NCBI GenBank assembly: GCA_015680685.1
Contig: MNCI01034965.1
Coordinates: 78,087-142,086, forward strand
DNA length: 64,000 nucleotides
Origin: Gnetum montanum
Lineage: Eukaryota; Streptophyta; Gnetopsida; Gnetales; Gnetaceae
Direction: 5' to 3'
The first letter of the stretch is position 1; every line of letters begins with the position of its first letter. Made by a program: the position numbers and the translations under genes. Positions 10,718 through 22,289 of this stretch are shown here, one piece after another. The notes beneath the pieces were generated by a model, which searched no databases, was not told the DNA's origin, and was given only the letters and a program-made list of their open reading frames with translations.

Positions 10718-13700
10718 TTGGAGGGAGGAGATCTGAAAAATAGAATGTGGTTATCCATCTGTTGAGGTAGTATTTACATTGGCCAGTCTTGGTTCTAGGA
10801 AAGGTTTGACTTATTGGATATTGACCAACTGCTTTTTATTTAGGTTGTCAGGTTTGTAAATTATCATGGCCCTATAGGAAAAGGTTTGATCAATTATATA
10901 AGGTCCCTCCCATGAAGTTTAGAATTTTTTCTTTTGGGGTACATGTGTGGGGTTCCAATAGAAAACCTTATCTCTTGGTTGAAGTTTTACTTTCCTAATT
11001 CTAAGGTCATGGCACTGCTTGCTAAATGCCTTGTTCACCTCATTCAAGGATAGGACCACTAAGCAATTTTCATCTAGCATGTTCAAATTGATCAATCTTT
11101 CCTTCTATGCTAAACTTAGGTCAAGGTTTAGATCACAGGTCGTTGAGAATGTATAGAGCTCAAATTGAATTGGAAGCATTGGAAGTTTTCCATACACTAA
11201 CTCATAGGGAGAATATCAAATAGGAAGTTTCCAAGCTAAATGATAAGCCCAGAGAGCATTGTTAAGCTTTGTACTCTAGTTCACATTGTTAAGCTTTGTA
11301 CTCTAGTTCACATTATTATTTTTGTAATCTCCTAGTTGGTTACCTCTGCGTGACCGTTGGCTTGGGGGGTGGTAAGGTGTTGTTAATTTATGTTCTACCC
11401 CCAAGCATTACATTAATTTTCTAAATGTGGCACCTATGAAATGAGTCCCATTATCAGAAATTACTGAATGTGGCATCACAAACCTATTCACAATATTTTG
11501 TTGTATAAATTTGGTAGCAGTGAATGATGTACAATCAGTAATAATTACCACTTTTGCCCATTTTGTGTAGTAGTCAACTAATACTATAATATATGGTTTC
11601 CTATTAAACATGGGTGTGATGGAACCCATGAAGTCAATCCCTCATATGTCAAAAGGTTCAAGTGGTTGAATCCACTGTTGAGGACCTTCCATGAGAGCAA
11701 TTATGCCCCCATCACATTGACAATGTTCACAAGATTTGACAAACTAGTGGGCATCCCTAAAGACTATAGGCCAATAGTAACTTGCTATCAAGATTTTCAT
11801 GGCCATGCATCTTCCTACATAGTGTCCTCCGCATGGCCCTTCATGAGCATCCTAGACAATGCGTAGTTGATCCTCATTAGGGACATTCCAACGGATCAGG
11901 CCAACAACACACACCTTGTAAACGTGTCTGTTGATTTTCATGAAATATTTTGACTTGATGAAGAGATTGTTGCTTTTTCCTAAAATCCATGTCCTATGGC
12001 ATCTCTTGAGTGAGAATATTTGTGAGAATGCCATTAAAGCATATTACTTTTTCAAGCATTTATTCATTTATTGCTCTAGTAAAGAGGAGTTTGTCTAGAA
12101 ACTAATCAGAGAGTGCACTTTTCTCATCTTTGTTATCCCATATTAAGCAAGAAAGATGGTTAGCAACCACATTATCAGTTCCTTTTCGATCTAGCATAGT
12201 GAGATCGAATTCCTACAAGATCATGAACCATTGTATAACATGAGGGCTCACCATCGACTTATTCATAAGAAAGAAAATTGTGTTGTGGTCTGTATGCATA
12301 AAAAATTTGTAACCTAGCACATAATGTCTAAAATTTTCTAGCACATACACCACTACAATTAATTCTATGTTTTTGGTGGTGTAATTTAACTATGCTCCCA
12401 CAATGCTTCTACTTGTGCACTAGATATAATATGGATGTTTCTTATCATCCAGCTGCATGAGCATTGGTCCCAAAGCATAGTTAGATGTGTCTATCATGAT
12501 ATGAAATGGTTTGGACCAATTTGGTGCTTGTAGGATTGATGTTTCTACAAGTTTCTCCTTTAATTATTGGAATGCATATTCACATTTCTTGGTCCAAATG
12601 AAAGGTGCATATTTATTTCTAAGTTCTACCAATGGCTTTGCAATCTTAGAGAAATTCTTAATAAATTACTGGTAGTAGCTAGTTTGTCCAAGGAATGACC
12701 AAACATCTTTTATGATCTCTGGTTGGTGTGTTATTCCTTATATGACCCTGATCTTTTCTAGGTCTACCTAAATCCATTTTTGTAAAATTTGGTGCTCTAG
12801 CACAATGCCTTCTTGGACCATGAGATGGCTCTTTTGCTAGTTGAGTTGTAGGTTTGTCTCTACACATCTCTTTAATACTTGGTCAAGTCAGTCCAAGGCT
12901 TGTTCAAATGTAGCTCCATAGGTGGAGAAGTCATCCATGAAGACTTCAATACCACTACCAAGTTGTTGTTGAAAGATACTTAGGACCAAGCATTGAAATG
13001 TTGCAAGGGCATTGCATAGGCCAAATGGCATCTTACAGTATGCAAAAGTCCCTCATGGACTCATGAGTGTTGTCTTGGCTTGGTCCTCTAGTATGATTTG
13101 GATTTGGTTATAGCCACTATAACCATTAAAGAAACTATAATAACAATGCCTAGATATGGTATCTAACACTTAATCTACAANGTAGTACTGAAGAAGGGTA
13201 ACAAATGATGGGTTTGCATCGACTTTAGGATATTAAATATGGCAACATTTAAGGATCATTTTCCTTTTCCATTTGTAGATTAAGTGTTAGATACCATATC
13301 TAGGCATTATTATTATAGTTTCTTTGATGGTTATAGTGGCTATAACCAAATCCAAATCATACTAGAGNCTTTGATGATTTGCTTTAATTTGGGGTTTAAC
13401 CAACTCTGTGGATACCTTCTAGGCTTCATGCCTAGATCAGTGTAGATGTGATGTTGGCATATCCTTGGATCGATTCTTGTTAGCTCTGGATATGACCAAG
13501 AAAAGGCTATTGACCATTTATCTACCACCTTCAACAACTTTTCTTTTTGTTCAAGAGCAAGTTTGGCATTGATGATGACTGGTTTACCATTCTTTAGAAA
13601 AGCATACTCCATACTGACTGGTAAATTTTTTAATTCTAAGGGGTCCAACTTGAAGTGATCAGGGATCTCCAACTCTCCCCAATAGGTATCATCATCTTCA

Positions 13701-14412
13701 TTAGAGAGTTGGGAATGAATTTGTTCAATTTTGTCCATGCCTTCAATATATGCACATGTTAAGCTCTCAATTGGCTCCATGCATATTATGTTGCTATCTA
13801 AATCAGCTATCAACCATTGGGTGTCCTCTTGCTTTGTGGTTGTTATGTACAAACACCTTTGAATGTTAATTTATTGTGCACACTGATTGCATGCCTAAAT
13901 GTATGTGCTCTTGATGGACCAAATATTTTGCATGTAATTGCACCTATTTTCACTATACGTGATGCATGGAATACACTTCTTCTCAATTTTTTCTAGCTCA
14001 TTTTCCTTAGATATTTTGAGAGATAGGTCCCTTATATCCATTCGTGCATCAACCATGCTTAACCGAGCCCTTGTCATAATGATGGGAAAGTCACTTTTGT
14101 AATTTTCCACCTTGATTACTAGAAAATCAACAGGATAGGACCACCCACAAAATATGGTCAGAATGTCCTCTACTAATCTTAAATGAATAGTAATATACTA
14201 ATTTACTAATTCTAAATGGATGTTGCTCTTCTTAAGAGGTAGTAGGTTCCAAGCCCTGTACATATCATGGGAAATGAGGTTAACTCTAGAACTAGAGTCA
14301 AGAAGAGCTTTGCATGGCTCTTGTCCAGCAATATGTAGATAGATGAGTGGACTTCTTGGGTCAAATTGTTTTGTAGGAAGATTAATAGCCTTAATCTAAT
14401 CAAAAATAGCAT
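10718..14412 (-). pseudogene. Element 1 pol: protease, reverse transcriptase, RNase H, integrase (decayed)
   Basis: Minus-strand polyprotein in the order PR-RT-RNaseH-IN. PR (14212-14412) has the L-L-D-S-S segment where L-L-D-S-G is expected, so its active-site glycine is gone. RT includes the catalytic F-M-D-D-F (12927-12941). RNase H keeps H-T-D-H (about 12280). The integrase core has I-S-D-N-G-T-H-F-I-G (about 11440-11470). Fragments 13340-13852 and 13895-14110 are the PR-RT connection. Many stops and shifts break the frame. A 186-base segment inside RT (13182-13367) is inverted and bounded by single Ns. RT sequence style (D-H-F-P-F-P-F, G-Y-S-G-Y-N-Q-I) fits the Athila branch. Confidence 0.85.
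13085..13368. repeat. Inverted segment in element 1 RT bounded by Ns
   Basis: 13182-13367 reads as RT on the plus strand although the element is on the minus strand. Its last part (13277-13367) is an inverted copy of 13085-13180 with at least two base differences. Single N bases sit at 13181 and 13368. This may be an assembly join using another family copy or a real inversion. Confidence 0.8.
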
Positions 14413-14429
14413 GGGTTAACATCATAGTG

Positions 14430-16783
14430 CAGATCCTAGGTAGCACTTGGTTTGAAGGGCACTTGAAGATATTTCATGCAAAGGATGAGGGTGATGGAGA
14501 TGCAGGGCAATTAGTCGAAGTAAGTTGTGAGGGCTAGAGAGGACTTCTAGGCTAGAAGAAAGGTCATTTCCTTGATTGATTATCTAGACCACTTGGTTGA
14601 AAAACTAGTTGTAAGTGTACAACCCTTGTAGCATTTCGTTGTTGTGGCTATGAAGGAATCTCACCTTGCATAGACATAGTAGGAGGTAATTGAGTTGAAG
14701 GTGGAGGTGTAGGTGCAGAGGGATGTGAAGGATGATAAGGATACAGATATGGGTTTTTTCCTCAAGTAAATGGTTAATGTATTTGATGGTACTCGAGAGG
14801 GTAATAGTGATGTTGGAATGCTACATGACTCATAGAACTTCTAGCGGAGATGGGCTTTTGCACATAGTACCCATATGGATCTAGTTTCCTATAAGGGTAC
14901 TGTTGCCTTGGCGATGGCATTCCCCATGATTGTAGTTGATACCACTATTGGTATTCTTCATATGGTTGTGGAGGAGCTCCACTTGGGTAGTAAGCTTGTT
15001 GTTGCTGGTGGAACCATCTTGGACTACCTTGAGGATAAGGCAAATGTCTTAGATCTTGCCTACATGCTAGGAAAGGATTCAATGTGTACACTCCAGACTC
15101 TTGTAAGTGTGACACCATAGGGCAACATCCATTTGGATGTTCAATTGAATGATGTCACATTTAATTTCATCATCATAGTTAGACTCCACAACTTCCTCTA
15201 TTATAGCAGCTTTGCCCTTACCTCTTTGGTAGGCATGTTCAGCTTCTTTTTACCTCCTGTGATTATGATCAATATTTTTCTCTTTGTATTCTTTGACAAT
15301 CATTAAAGCAATTTAAAACTTTTCATCCAAAGAGTCCCATAACTTGTTAACCTTGGCTAAATATCAAAAATATATTTTTGGATTGGCAAGGTCTTTTTTT
15401 TCACCACTTCATCAAGTGGTGACTCCTCCTCATCACAAAATAAGACCTCTCATTTTTAAATGGAAGGATCCCTATTATATTCTTTAGCACTTTTCCTCTT
15501 TCGTATCTCACCTTCTTCTTTTGCTACCTACTCAATTAACCTTTAGATCTAATGAGCTTTCATTTCAAATAATTTTCCTTGGACATACATCCCAAGGGTT
15601 CTTCTTATTTCTACTCTAAGCCCATCTATGATGTAGCAAAGTTGTTCCCTCTAAGAGTAACCATGGCTAGGGCATTAGTGTAGGAGTGAATAGTATTGTC
15701 CCATGGTAACATTCAAGGGTTCATGTGCCCCTTGTTTTCAGCCTTGGATTTAACTTCTTAGAATAGACACTCTAGAGTATATTTGATATTTGTCATTGAA
15801 TAGTTCTAACTTGGTACTCCATTTTTGGATAGATTCCAACTCTAAGGATTGGTACCAACTTTTAGCTTCCTTAATGAGAATCCTTGGGAATGCTTAAGTT
15901 TCTACCACTTGTTCTCTATGTTCTATAAGGCATAGGCATCTTGAAAAGCTTGTAAATGTGTCTGTGGATCAAAATTGTATCCCCCCTCAAATCTTGGAAT
16001 ATTTTTCATATTTAGGCACTTGATCTAACTATCCTTCATATGCCTGGTTGATATTTTCACTGCCTCCACAATGTTGAGCATACTGTGAGTTGCCAATAAA
16101 AGTTCATCATCATCATTGTGTTGATGACGCCGATGATGGTTTTGGCCAGCCCTTCGATTTTGATGGCCTTCACAGTCATTCTTATTTCATCGATCACCTT
16201 CATCATGGTTTTTTCAGTGGTGACTTCCATGAGAACTGTCAGATGAAGAGGAATGTTCAAAATCAGATGAAGAGGATGAAGAGGAAGGTGGACCGCCACC
16301 ACCATCGCAATGTTTGCCACCACTCTTACACTTATTATGATCACCGTCCTTAGATCTCTTGTTGCCATGATGTTTACCCAAGTCCCTACCTTGGCTATCA
16401 CTCTTTCGTAACCCTAGTTTATGAATAGTCAATCATAGGGTTAGGTTCACACCCTCATCATCAGTAGCAAGGTGTGGAGGATCCTCATGTTGAGAACCTT
16501 CCAAGGGAGGGTCCTCATTATCCTCTTAATCTAGTAGGAACAAGGGGCTAGTGTAATGTTTTCCCTTTTGTAGCTTCATGGAGTTTCTCCTAACATTTAT
16601 CTCTTTTATGTTCTATTTTAGTGGGATAGTAGCTCTAAGTGTCGTATCCATTCACAATGTACTCCTCGTGAAGATTTGCTATGCCCAACTTCTTAAGGGT
16701 TTTAAATAGCATTCTGGGCACAGATCTATAACAATATAGTGATATTCACTTAGGCCTAAATAGCGCATGTTCCACAAACAAAG
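14430..16783 (-). pseudogene. Element 1 gag (decayed, 5' end deleted)
   Basis: The minus-strand gag resembles element 2 gag. The sequence P-R-M-L-F near its start corresponds to A-P-G-M-L-F of element 2. It then has a Ser/His/Asp-rich low-complexity stretch (16214-16432) and the capsid-like segment with N-I-P-R-F-E-G-G-Y-N-F-D-P (about 15985-16030). Only about 70 bases separate the primer site from the M-L-F region, versus about 340 in element 2, so leader and gag start are deleted here. Multiple stops are present. Confidence 0.75.
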
Positions 16784-16801
16784 TTCCTGGCAATGATGCC
16801 A
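16784..16801 (-). other. Element 1 primer-binding site (tRNA-Asp type)
   Basis: The minus strand reads TGGCATCATTGCCAGGAA, one base after the LTR. It matches the complement of the plant tRNA-Asp 3' end (TGGCGCCGTTGCCGGGGA) with mostly G-to-A and C-to-T changes. Confidence 0.75.
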
Positions 16802-16802
16802 A

Positions 16803-17651
16803 CAATGAGTGGCGAGGTACCCCTACATCCAACCATATGAATCACAAGTGTTCATGCACGATCCGATTGAATTCTACAAACTTCATCATTTCTAGTGCAC
16901 TAGCCCTTTAGGAAGTGAAATCTAGCCTTAAGGTCAATTGTTGTCCTCCCAATTATACTTGTGATGTTTGTTGGTATGATTAAGTGTAATTGAGGCATTT
17001 GATTTGTATCATTTTTATGTTTTATAGTCAGGTGCTTGAAATGTAGATAAAGGAATTTAATTAAATAATATAAATTAATGAATTAACTAATCATTTAACT
17101 AACCCTAACATAAGTATCTATTCCCACTTTTTGTGCATGTCCTAAACCCACGTATCCACTACTAGGTGACCAAACACTATGCTACTAAGTGTACCAAGTG
17201 ATAACGTTGTTGGGATCACCAAGTAAATACATGTTATGCTCGAAGACGTCATACTTATGTGTGTAATCTATCTGGCTTAATTGCTTATCCAACATAGTAA
17301 CTGGAAAATAATTGATAATTAATTAAAAAAATTTAATAAATAATTGGAAACAGTAAATGCATAAATAAAATATATAATCTATCCAAAATGCTACAAGGTT
17401 TATCAGAAAGCTCATCTTTATTGTTGCACACACTATCATGCTAAGGTAGAACAATGCTTGAATAAAGATCCATACACTCAATGACTCCTACTATGGGCAC
17501 TGGGGGGGAAAATTGTAACTTTCAAATAGAAAAAAAATGTAAGATCTTCACTGTGCCATAAATGTGGTTGGTAGGCTCATATTTATAGGTGACAGACAAA
17601 CACTGTGTTGACAAGGCCTCGTTGATGCAACCAATCAACAATGACTCATCA
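16803..17651 (-). repeat. Element 1 5' LTR (849 bp)
   Basis: Pairs with 4548-5482. The U3 repeat block (plus about 17600-17640) is about 75-80 bases shorter than in the 3' LTR, keeping only one GAGGCCTC-type unit ('gacaaggcctcgttgatg'). The inner end has decayed from TGATGAG to CAATGAG. Confidence 0.9.
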
Positions 17652-17656
17652 CTAAT

Positions 17657-18082
17657 GAACAAGGAAAGTAAAGTACTTATAAATGTAACTAATTAAACTT
17701 AGAAATAATAAGAATTATGCTAAGTAAAATAGTGAAGCTAATTGGATGCTACAATGATGAAAAGCAATCTCGATCTTTATTTCCATCATGAACTATGCCA
17801 AAGTACACTTCACTTGAATAAAGATTTGAAACAACTACTTAATACCATACTATGCGCATTCACTCTATCGCTAAGCTACAAAATTAAATTGTAAGAGTTT
17901 TGTTAAGTATGTAATGAATTATTATTTGGACCATGTGCCTAAGTATCATATTTATAGGTGAGCACGTGTCTGTGATATTGGACATTCAACATCATAGCTT
18001 ATGTCTCGATATCAAGTACATGATATCACAACCCCAATATCATATACTCAATAATGTAGTTGACAAAAAATTCACTTTATCA
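17657..18082 (-). repeat. Element D 3' LTR, U3 part
   Basis: Continues the LTR begun at 4097-4547 after element 1. It carries a minus-strand TATAAATA box (plus about 17949-17956) and an upstream block with GATATC and AATATCAT words (about 17970-18060). It ends TTTATCA (decayed TCATCA). Confidence 0.75.
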
Positions 18083-18094
18083 TACCCCCATGAC
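18083..18094 (-). other. Element D 3' polypurine tract
   Basis: The minus strand reads GTCATGGGGGTA immediately before the LTR. Confidence 0.75.
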
Positions 18095-18299
18095 TAACTA
18101 AAAACTCATCCTTAAGTTTTAAAAAAAATGAGGATAGAATTCCATACAAAATTAGAAAGTAGATTAACATGACATTGACTAACTATCTACATGACATGAG
18201 TAACTATATACATGACTCTTGAATGTTGTAGTGGTGTTTTATAAAAATTTACATAAGACATGATGTGATCATATTTGATAAAAAAAATTTGTTGAAGTT

Positions 18300-18673
18300 T
18301 AATTTAGCTTAGGTAGTTCTTGGTGGTGGTAGTTCCTCCATTGGTTGCTTCACCTTGTCATGAGGCTTTTGGAATTTGTATTAGTTCAGGAGTACTTGAA
18401 AATTTCTTCCTCCATTTGTGAATCATGTATTATCCATGCTCGTTGTACAATGTGTGATGGAGTGGGTACATCTCATGGGCACATCAAATGCAAAAAACAT
18501 CTAATTGGCTTTGACTTACGAGGTTGCAAACTCTTTCCTCCCCTCTTTAAATGCTCTGGCCTTTTCACGTAATTCATGGTAGTTAGACAATCTTCTAACC
18601 AAGTTTGTTGCTATATCTTTCTACCCTTGGTAGCCAACCTTCACTACTTTCAAGTCAAAATTTTCCACTTAAA
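18300..18673 (-). pseudogene. Element D ORF3, C-terminal part
   Basis: The minus strand encodes a decayed version of the C-terminal ORF3 motif: V-P-T-P-S-H-I, then A-W-I-I-H-D, then E-E-E. It is the same order as P-C-P-W-x-V-P-x-P-x-H-I ... D-P-x-x-K-E-E-K in the other copies. Element 2 interrupts it at 18674; the frame resumes at 31928. Bases 18095-18299 between it and the polypurine tract are untranslated tail with no other feature. Confidence 0.65.
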
Positions 18674-18678
18674 GTTTC

Positions 18679-19586
18679 TGATGGAGTGTCATTAGTCGAT
18701 GCATCGACTAGGCCACATATATGAGGCTACGTATATGTGGTCGCGTCAACGTGGCCCCATCAACGTAGCCTTCCATGCATCAATGTGGCCCCATTTATGT
18801 GGAGCCTATTTTGGCCTATAAATAAGAGGGCCTTCTGTCTCACTTAGGTATCTTTTAGTCAGTTGTAGTGAAGCTCTTGCAGTTTGTTCCCGTGAGAGTT
18901 AGAATATTTTCCAAGTGCCCATAGCAGGTGTAAGAAAAGTGCCCAGATCTTTATTCGAGCGTTGATGTATCTGAGCCCATTAGCGTAATGACAATAAAGA
19001 CAAACTCTTCAAGCATTCCTTGTAGCATTTGGACTTAGCCATTTAATGCATTCAATAGTTTAATATTTTCATGCTTTGATAATTACTAGAATTACTTATG
19101 TTTCCATTATTGTTCTTTCAATTGCTATCGCTCTCTCTTTAGTTCGTAAAAACCATAAGTACGACCATCTCGAACGTAAACCCAACGCTTGGTAACCCAG
19201 TGATGCTTAACATCTGGTAACCCAGTAGTGGTTAGGGGATGCTCAGAACATGCCTAGAATATGGGATCAAATACTTATGCTAGGAGTATTTAAGATATAG
19301 ATTAAGATAATTATATATTACTTAATACTCTAGCCTTACTTTCCAAGATAATTAGACGCCAAAAGATAAAGTAAAAACTATAAAAATCATTAGCCTTAAT
19401 CTCAATTAACCATTGCAATTAGGACATCACAAGTGAGGTTAGGAAGACAATGATCATTATAACCCAAGGTTTGATGGTTAGGGTTTGGTGTATGTTAAGT
19501 GCTTATAGTCTATGGAATTCGACCGAGTCGCGTGTGAACGCTCGTGATTCGTATGGTTGGGCATAGGGGTACCTAGCCGTTCATCA
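18679..19586 (+). repeat. Element 2 5' LTR (908 bp)
   Basis: Starts TGATGG and ends TTCATCA. U3 holds a block of about 18-base units (18697-18800: CATCAACGTGG-CCCC-like), a TATAAATA box at 18817-18824 and an AATAAA signal at 18993-18998. Compared with the 3' LTR, the first 138 bases differ at about 27 positions, nearly all transitions; the last 550 bases differ far less. Confidence 0.95.
18697..18824 (+). promoter_or_regulatory. Element 2 U3 repeat block and TATA box
   Basis: Contains the palindrome TCGATGCATCGA, TACGTATATGTGG, TCAACGTGG (once with GTAG), and TTATGTGG, in units of roughly 17-20 bases, followed by TATAAATA (18817-18824). It is the likely pol II promoter of the element. Confidence 0.65.
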
Positions 19587-19587
19587 T

Positions 19588-19605
19588 TGGTGCCATTGTC
19601 AAGGA
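19588..19605 (+). other. Element 2 primer-binding site (tRNA-Asp type)
   Basis: TGGTGCCATTGTCAAGGA follows the LTR by one base. It equals the tRNA-Asp complement TGGCGCCGTTGCCGGGGA with five changes, all C-to-T or G-to-A. Confidence 0.8.
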
Positions 19606-19733
19606 CTATTAGTCTTACATGCACCATCTAACCTTAGCAAACTTATCATTCAAGTCGTTGGAGCGAATCCAGGATAGCAAAATCTACACATGCTGGGCGG
19701 ATTAAGTAACAAAAGTAAGGTACATTGATAAAA

Positions 19734-22270
19734 TGAACCATATAACGTCCAACTTGTCTTCTTCTCATAGGAGAGATGGATCTAACCCACCGATGCCACA
19801 AGAATGTCGGCTGGTGTACACACACCCAGATGACTATGTTCCCAACTTCATGTTCATCCTACATTAGGATGAACACCTATGTTGGCGAGACATGGAAGGC
19901 AACATTGTACTACCACCTGACCGATCAGCTCCTGGAATGCTATTCCAGAATCTTGCCAGACTTGGCATCCAAGACCATGGTGTGGAATACATCATGGAGG
20001 ACCATGACTACTGGGACTACCATTCCATTGAGGCCCAACCAGCATGAGATCAATAGCAAGTAGATCACTATGAAAATCTGAAGGGGAAACAATTCAGTAA
20101 TACCTTATTCTTGCAAGGGCTGCAGGACGATGGGGAGCCTATCTTTCATGATACTCATTTGGCCAAACTCCCTCTGGGGTAGCCAATTGTTCAGTCCATT
20201 ATCCAAAATAGGCAACCAAGTGACCAGGATCCCCAAGATGATGGAGGATCATGTAGAAGAAGTCACGACATAAGCAAGGATGGACAGGATGACCGAGGCC
20301 ATCATCAGAGTAGAGGGGGAGATCGACGCCAGGGTGGTGGCGATGTCTCTCCCTCTTCTCCATCCTTTCGCTCTTCTATACCCTCATCCAGTTTAGAATC
20401 TGATCATAACTATGGTAGAAAGGAGTGAGGTGATGGTGGGCGTAAGGACCGAAGGGAACCACATGAGGTAGCACATGATCCATCATGTGAGCCTCACCAT
20501 CATGAAAGGAGGGGTAGCTACAATCGTCACAGACAGCGTGGTGCTCAGCAGGACTATGACTTAGATGAGCCATTATTTGCTACTTGGAGCATGCTCCACA
20601 TAGCCGAGGTAGTGCAGATACCTAGCAGGAACGTGAAAGACAACTAGATCAAACGAATTGACATGAACAATATCCCCAGATTTGAAGGGGGATACAATTG
20701 TGATCCACAGACTCACTTGCAAGTGTTCCATGACACTTGCACACTACAGAACATTAACAATGATTGGTAGAAGCTCAAGCCATTCCCTTGCACACTCATC
20801 AAAGAGGATGAAAGTTGGTACTAGTCCTTGGAACCAAAATCAATCAGAAGATGGAGTACGATGCTTGAAATCTTCAATGACAAGTATCAAACATACTCTA
20901 GAGTGGCGAACTTGAGATGTTAGATCTAAGGGTTGAAGTAAGGCAATCATGAACCCTTGGATCCAGCCATGAGTAGACATTATTCATTGCTACACCGATG
21001 CCCTGGTCATGGCTACTCTCAATGGGCATAGCTCTGCCATATCATTGATGGGCTCCACTTTGAAATGAGAAAGACCTTTGGTGTGTACGCCCAGGGGCGA
21101 TTATCAAAATTAAGGGTCCATCAACTGCAGCGCCTCATTAAGCAAATGGCCAAGGAAGAGGGGGAATTGAGAAAGAAGCAGAGTGCAAAAGAGTTCAACT
21201 GGGACCCTTCCGTTAGAAAAGGGAGGTCCAAATTTGCTAAGATAAGGAGGAATCATCACTGGAACTAGCGGTGAATTGAAAAACCTTGCCCCTACAGAAA
21301 TTTGCATCTAAAATTTCAGCAAAGGTTGATAAGATGTGGGACTCTCTAGATGAAAAATTCCAAAGTGTGCTAAAAATTGCATAAGATTCCAAAGAGCAAA
21401 GTAGTGAACGTGATCAGTGTAGGAAGAAGGAAGCTAAATGTACCCAACATAAGGGTAAGGGCAAAGTGGTTGTAGCAGAATCGGTTGCAAACTCTGACAC
21501 AGAGGAGGATGATGAATGTGGCATATGCCAATACAAACATCATAAGGGGTGTTGCCCAGTGGTGTCACATCTCCAAGAGTTTAGGGTGTACACGTTGAAT
21601 CCTCACTTGGCGAAGGAGCAAATACCCCAAAGGTTGCCTTATCCATAAGGAAACCCAAGGCAATTCCCTTGATAGTAAGGGTATTATCCAAGTGGAGCAC
21701 CACCGCAACCATATGAATACTTCCAACAGTGGTAGAACCCACAAGCATGGGGGATGCCACCTCCAAGGTAGCAATACCCTTACCGATAACCTGATCCTTA
21801 TGGGTACTATGTTTAGAAACCAGTCTCCCTGTGAGACTCTTCCAGTCATGCAACTTTTCAGAGCTACTACCACCCCCCAGAATACTTCCATCCATAATCT
21901 CCATCACCCAGGGGGAAAGCCCACATCTTTACTACCCTCTATCACCTTCTCCTTCCGCTCCTTCTCCGTAACATCCCACTCAACTACCACCTGCTCCACC
22001 TATGCAGGGGGAGATACCACCACAACTGCAGCAACGTAACACTACAAGGGTTATCAACTTACAATTGGTGTATTAGTCGAGTGGACTAGAGCCCAAGCCA
22101 AAAAAACGTCCTTTCTTCCAGTCCAACAACCTAAACATACCCTTACATACACCTATGGTGAGTGCCACTGAACCTCAAAGTGCCTCCACCATTCCACCGC
22201 TTGAGCATCCTTCAAACCAAGTGGCCTCCAACGTACATACGGTCATGCTCACACACGTTGTGACCAACTA
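19734..22270 (+). pseudogene. Element 2 gag (decayed)
   Basis: Start chosen at ATG 19734, 146 bases after the primer site start; the frame runs into Y-T-H-P-D-D-Y and W-R-D-M-E-G-N-I-V-L-P-P, the latter also seen in D. A charged His/Arg/Gly-rich region follows (about 20220-20560). The retrotransposon gag domain starts at M-N-N-I-P-R-F-E-G-G-Y (about 20660) and includes E-I-F-N-D-K-Y-Q-T-Y and Y-S-L-L-H-R-C-P-G-H-G (to about 21010). A Lys-rich segment lies at 21065-21268 and a zinc-knuckle-like C-G-I-C-x4-H-x3-C at about 21520. The tail is Pro/Gln-rich. Stops and at least one frameshift break it. Confidence 0.85.
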
Positions 22271-22289
22271 GATCAAGGCAGGGCATCTT

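Larger units (their letters stand above)
4548..17651 (-). mobile_element. Element 1: complete but decayed Athila/Tat-like LTR retrotransposon, 13.1 kb
   Basis: Minus-strand element with 5' LTR 16803-17651, primer site 16784-16801, gag (about 14430-16783), pol (10720-14412), second polypurine tract (10699-10717), spacer, ORF3 promoter block and intron (8580-9145), ORF3 (5728-8579), polypurine tract and 3' LTR 4548-5482. A perfect 5-base target duplication CTAAT (4543-4547 and 17652-17656) shows insertion into the 3' LTR of element D. The LTRs differ in length (935 and 849 bp), mainly in the U3 repeat block. Every reading frame carries stops and frameshifts, so the copy is dead. Confidence 0.9.

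Noticed and set aside
16090-16353. His-rich plus-strand frame (87 aa)
   Set aside because: It is the antisense of the Ser/Asp/Gly-rich low-complexity part of element 1 gag on the minus strand.
19716-19721. GTAAGG upstream of element 2 gag as a splice donor to the ORF3 acceptor
   Set aside because: Possible in element 2 alone, but I could not find an equivalent donor in the leader of element 3, so it is not supported as a family feature.
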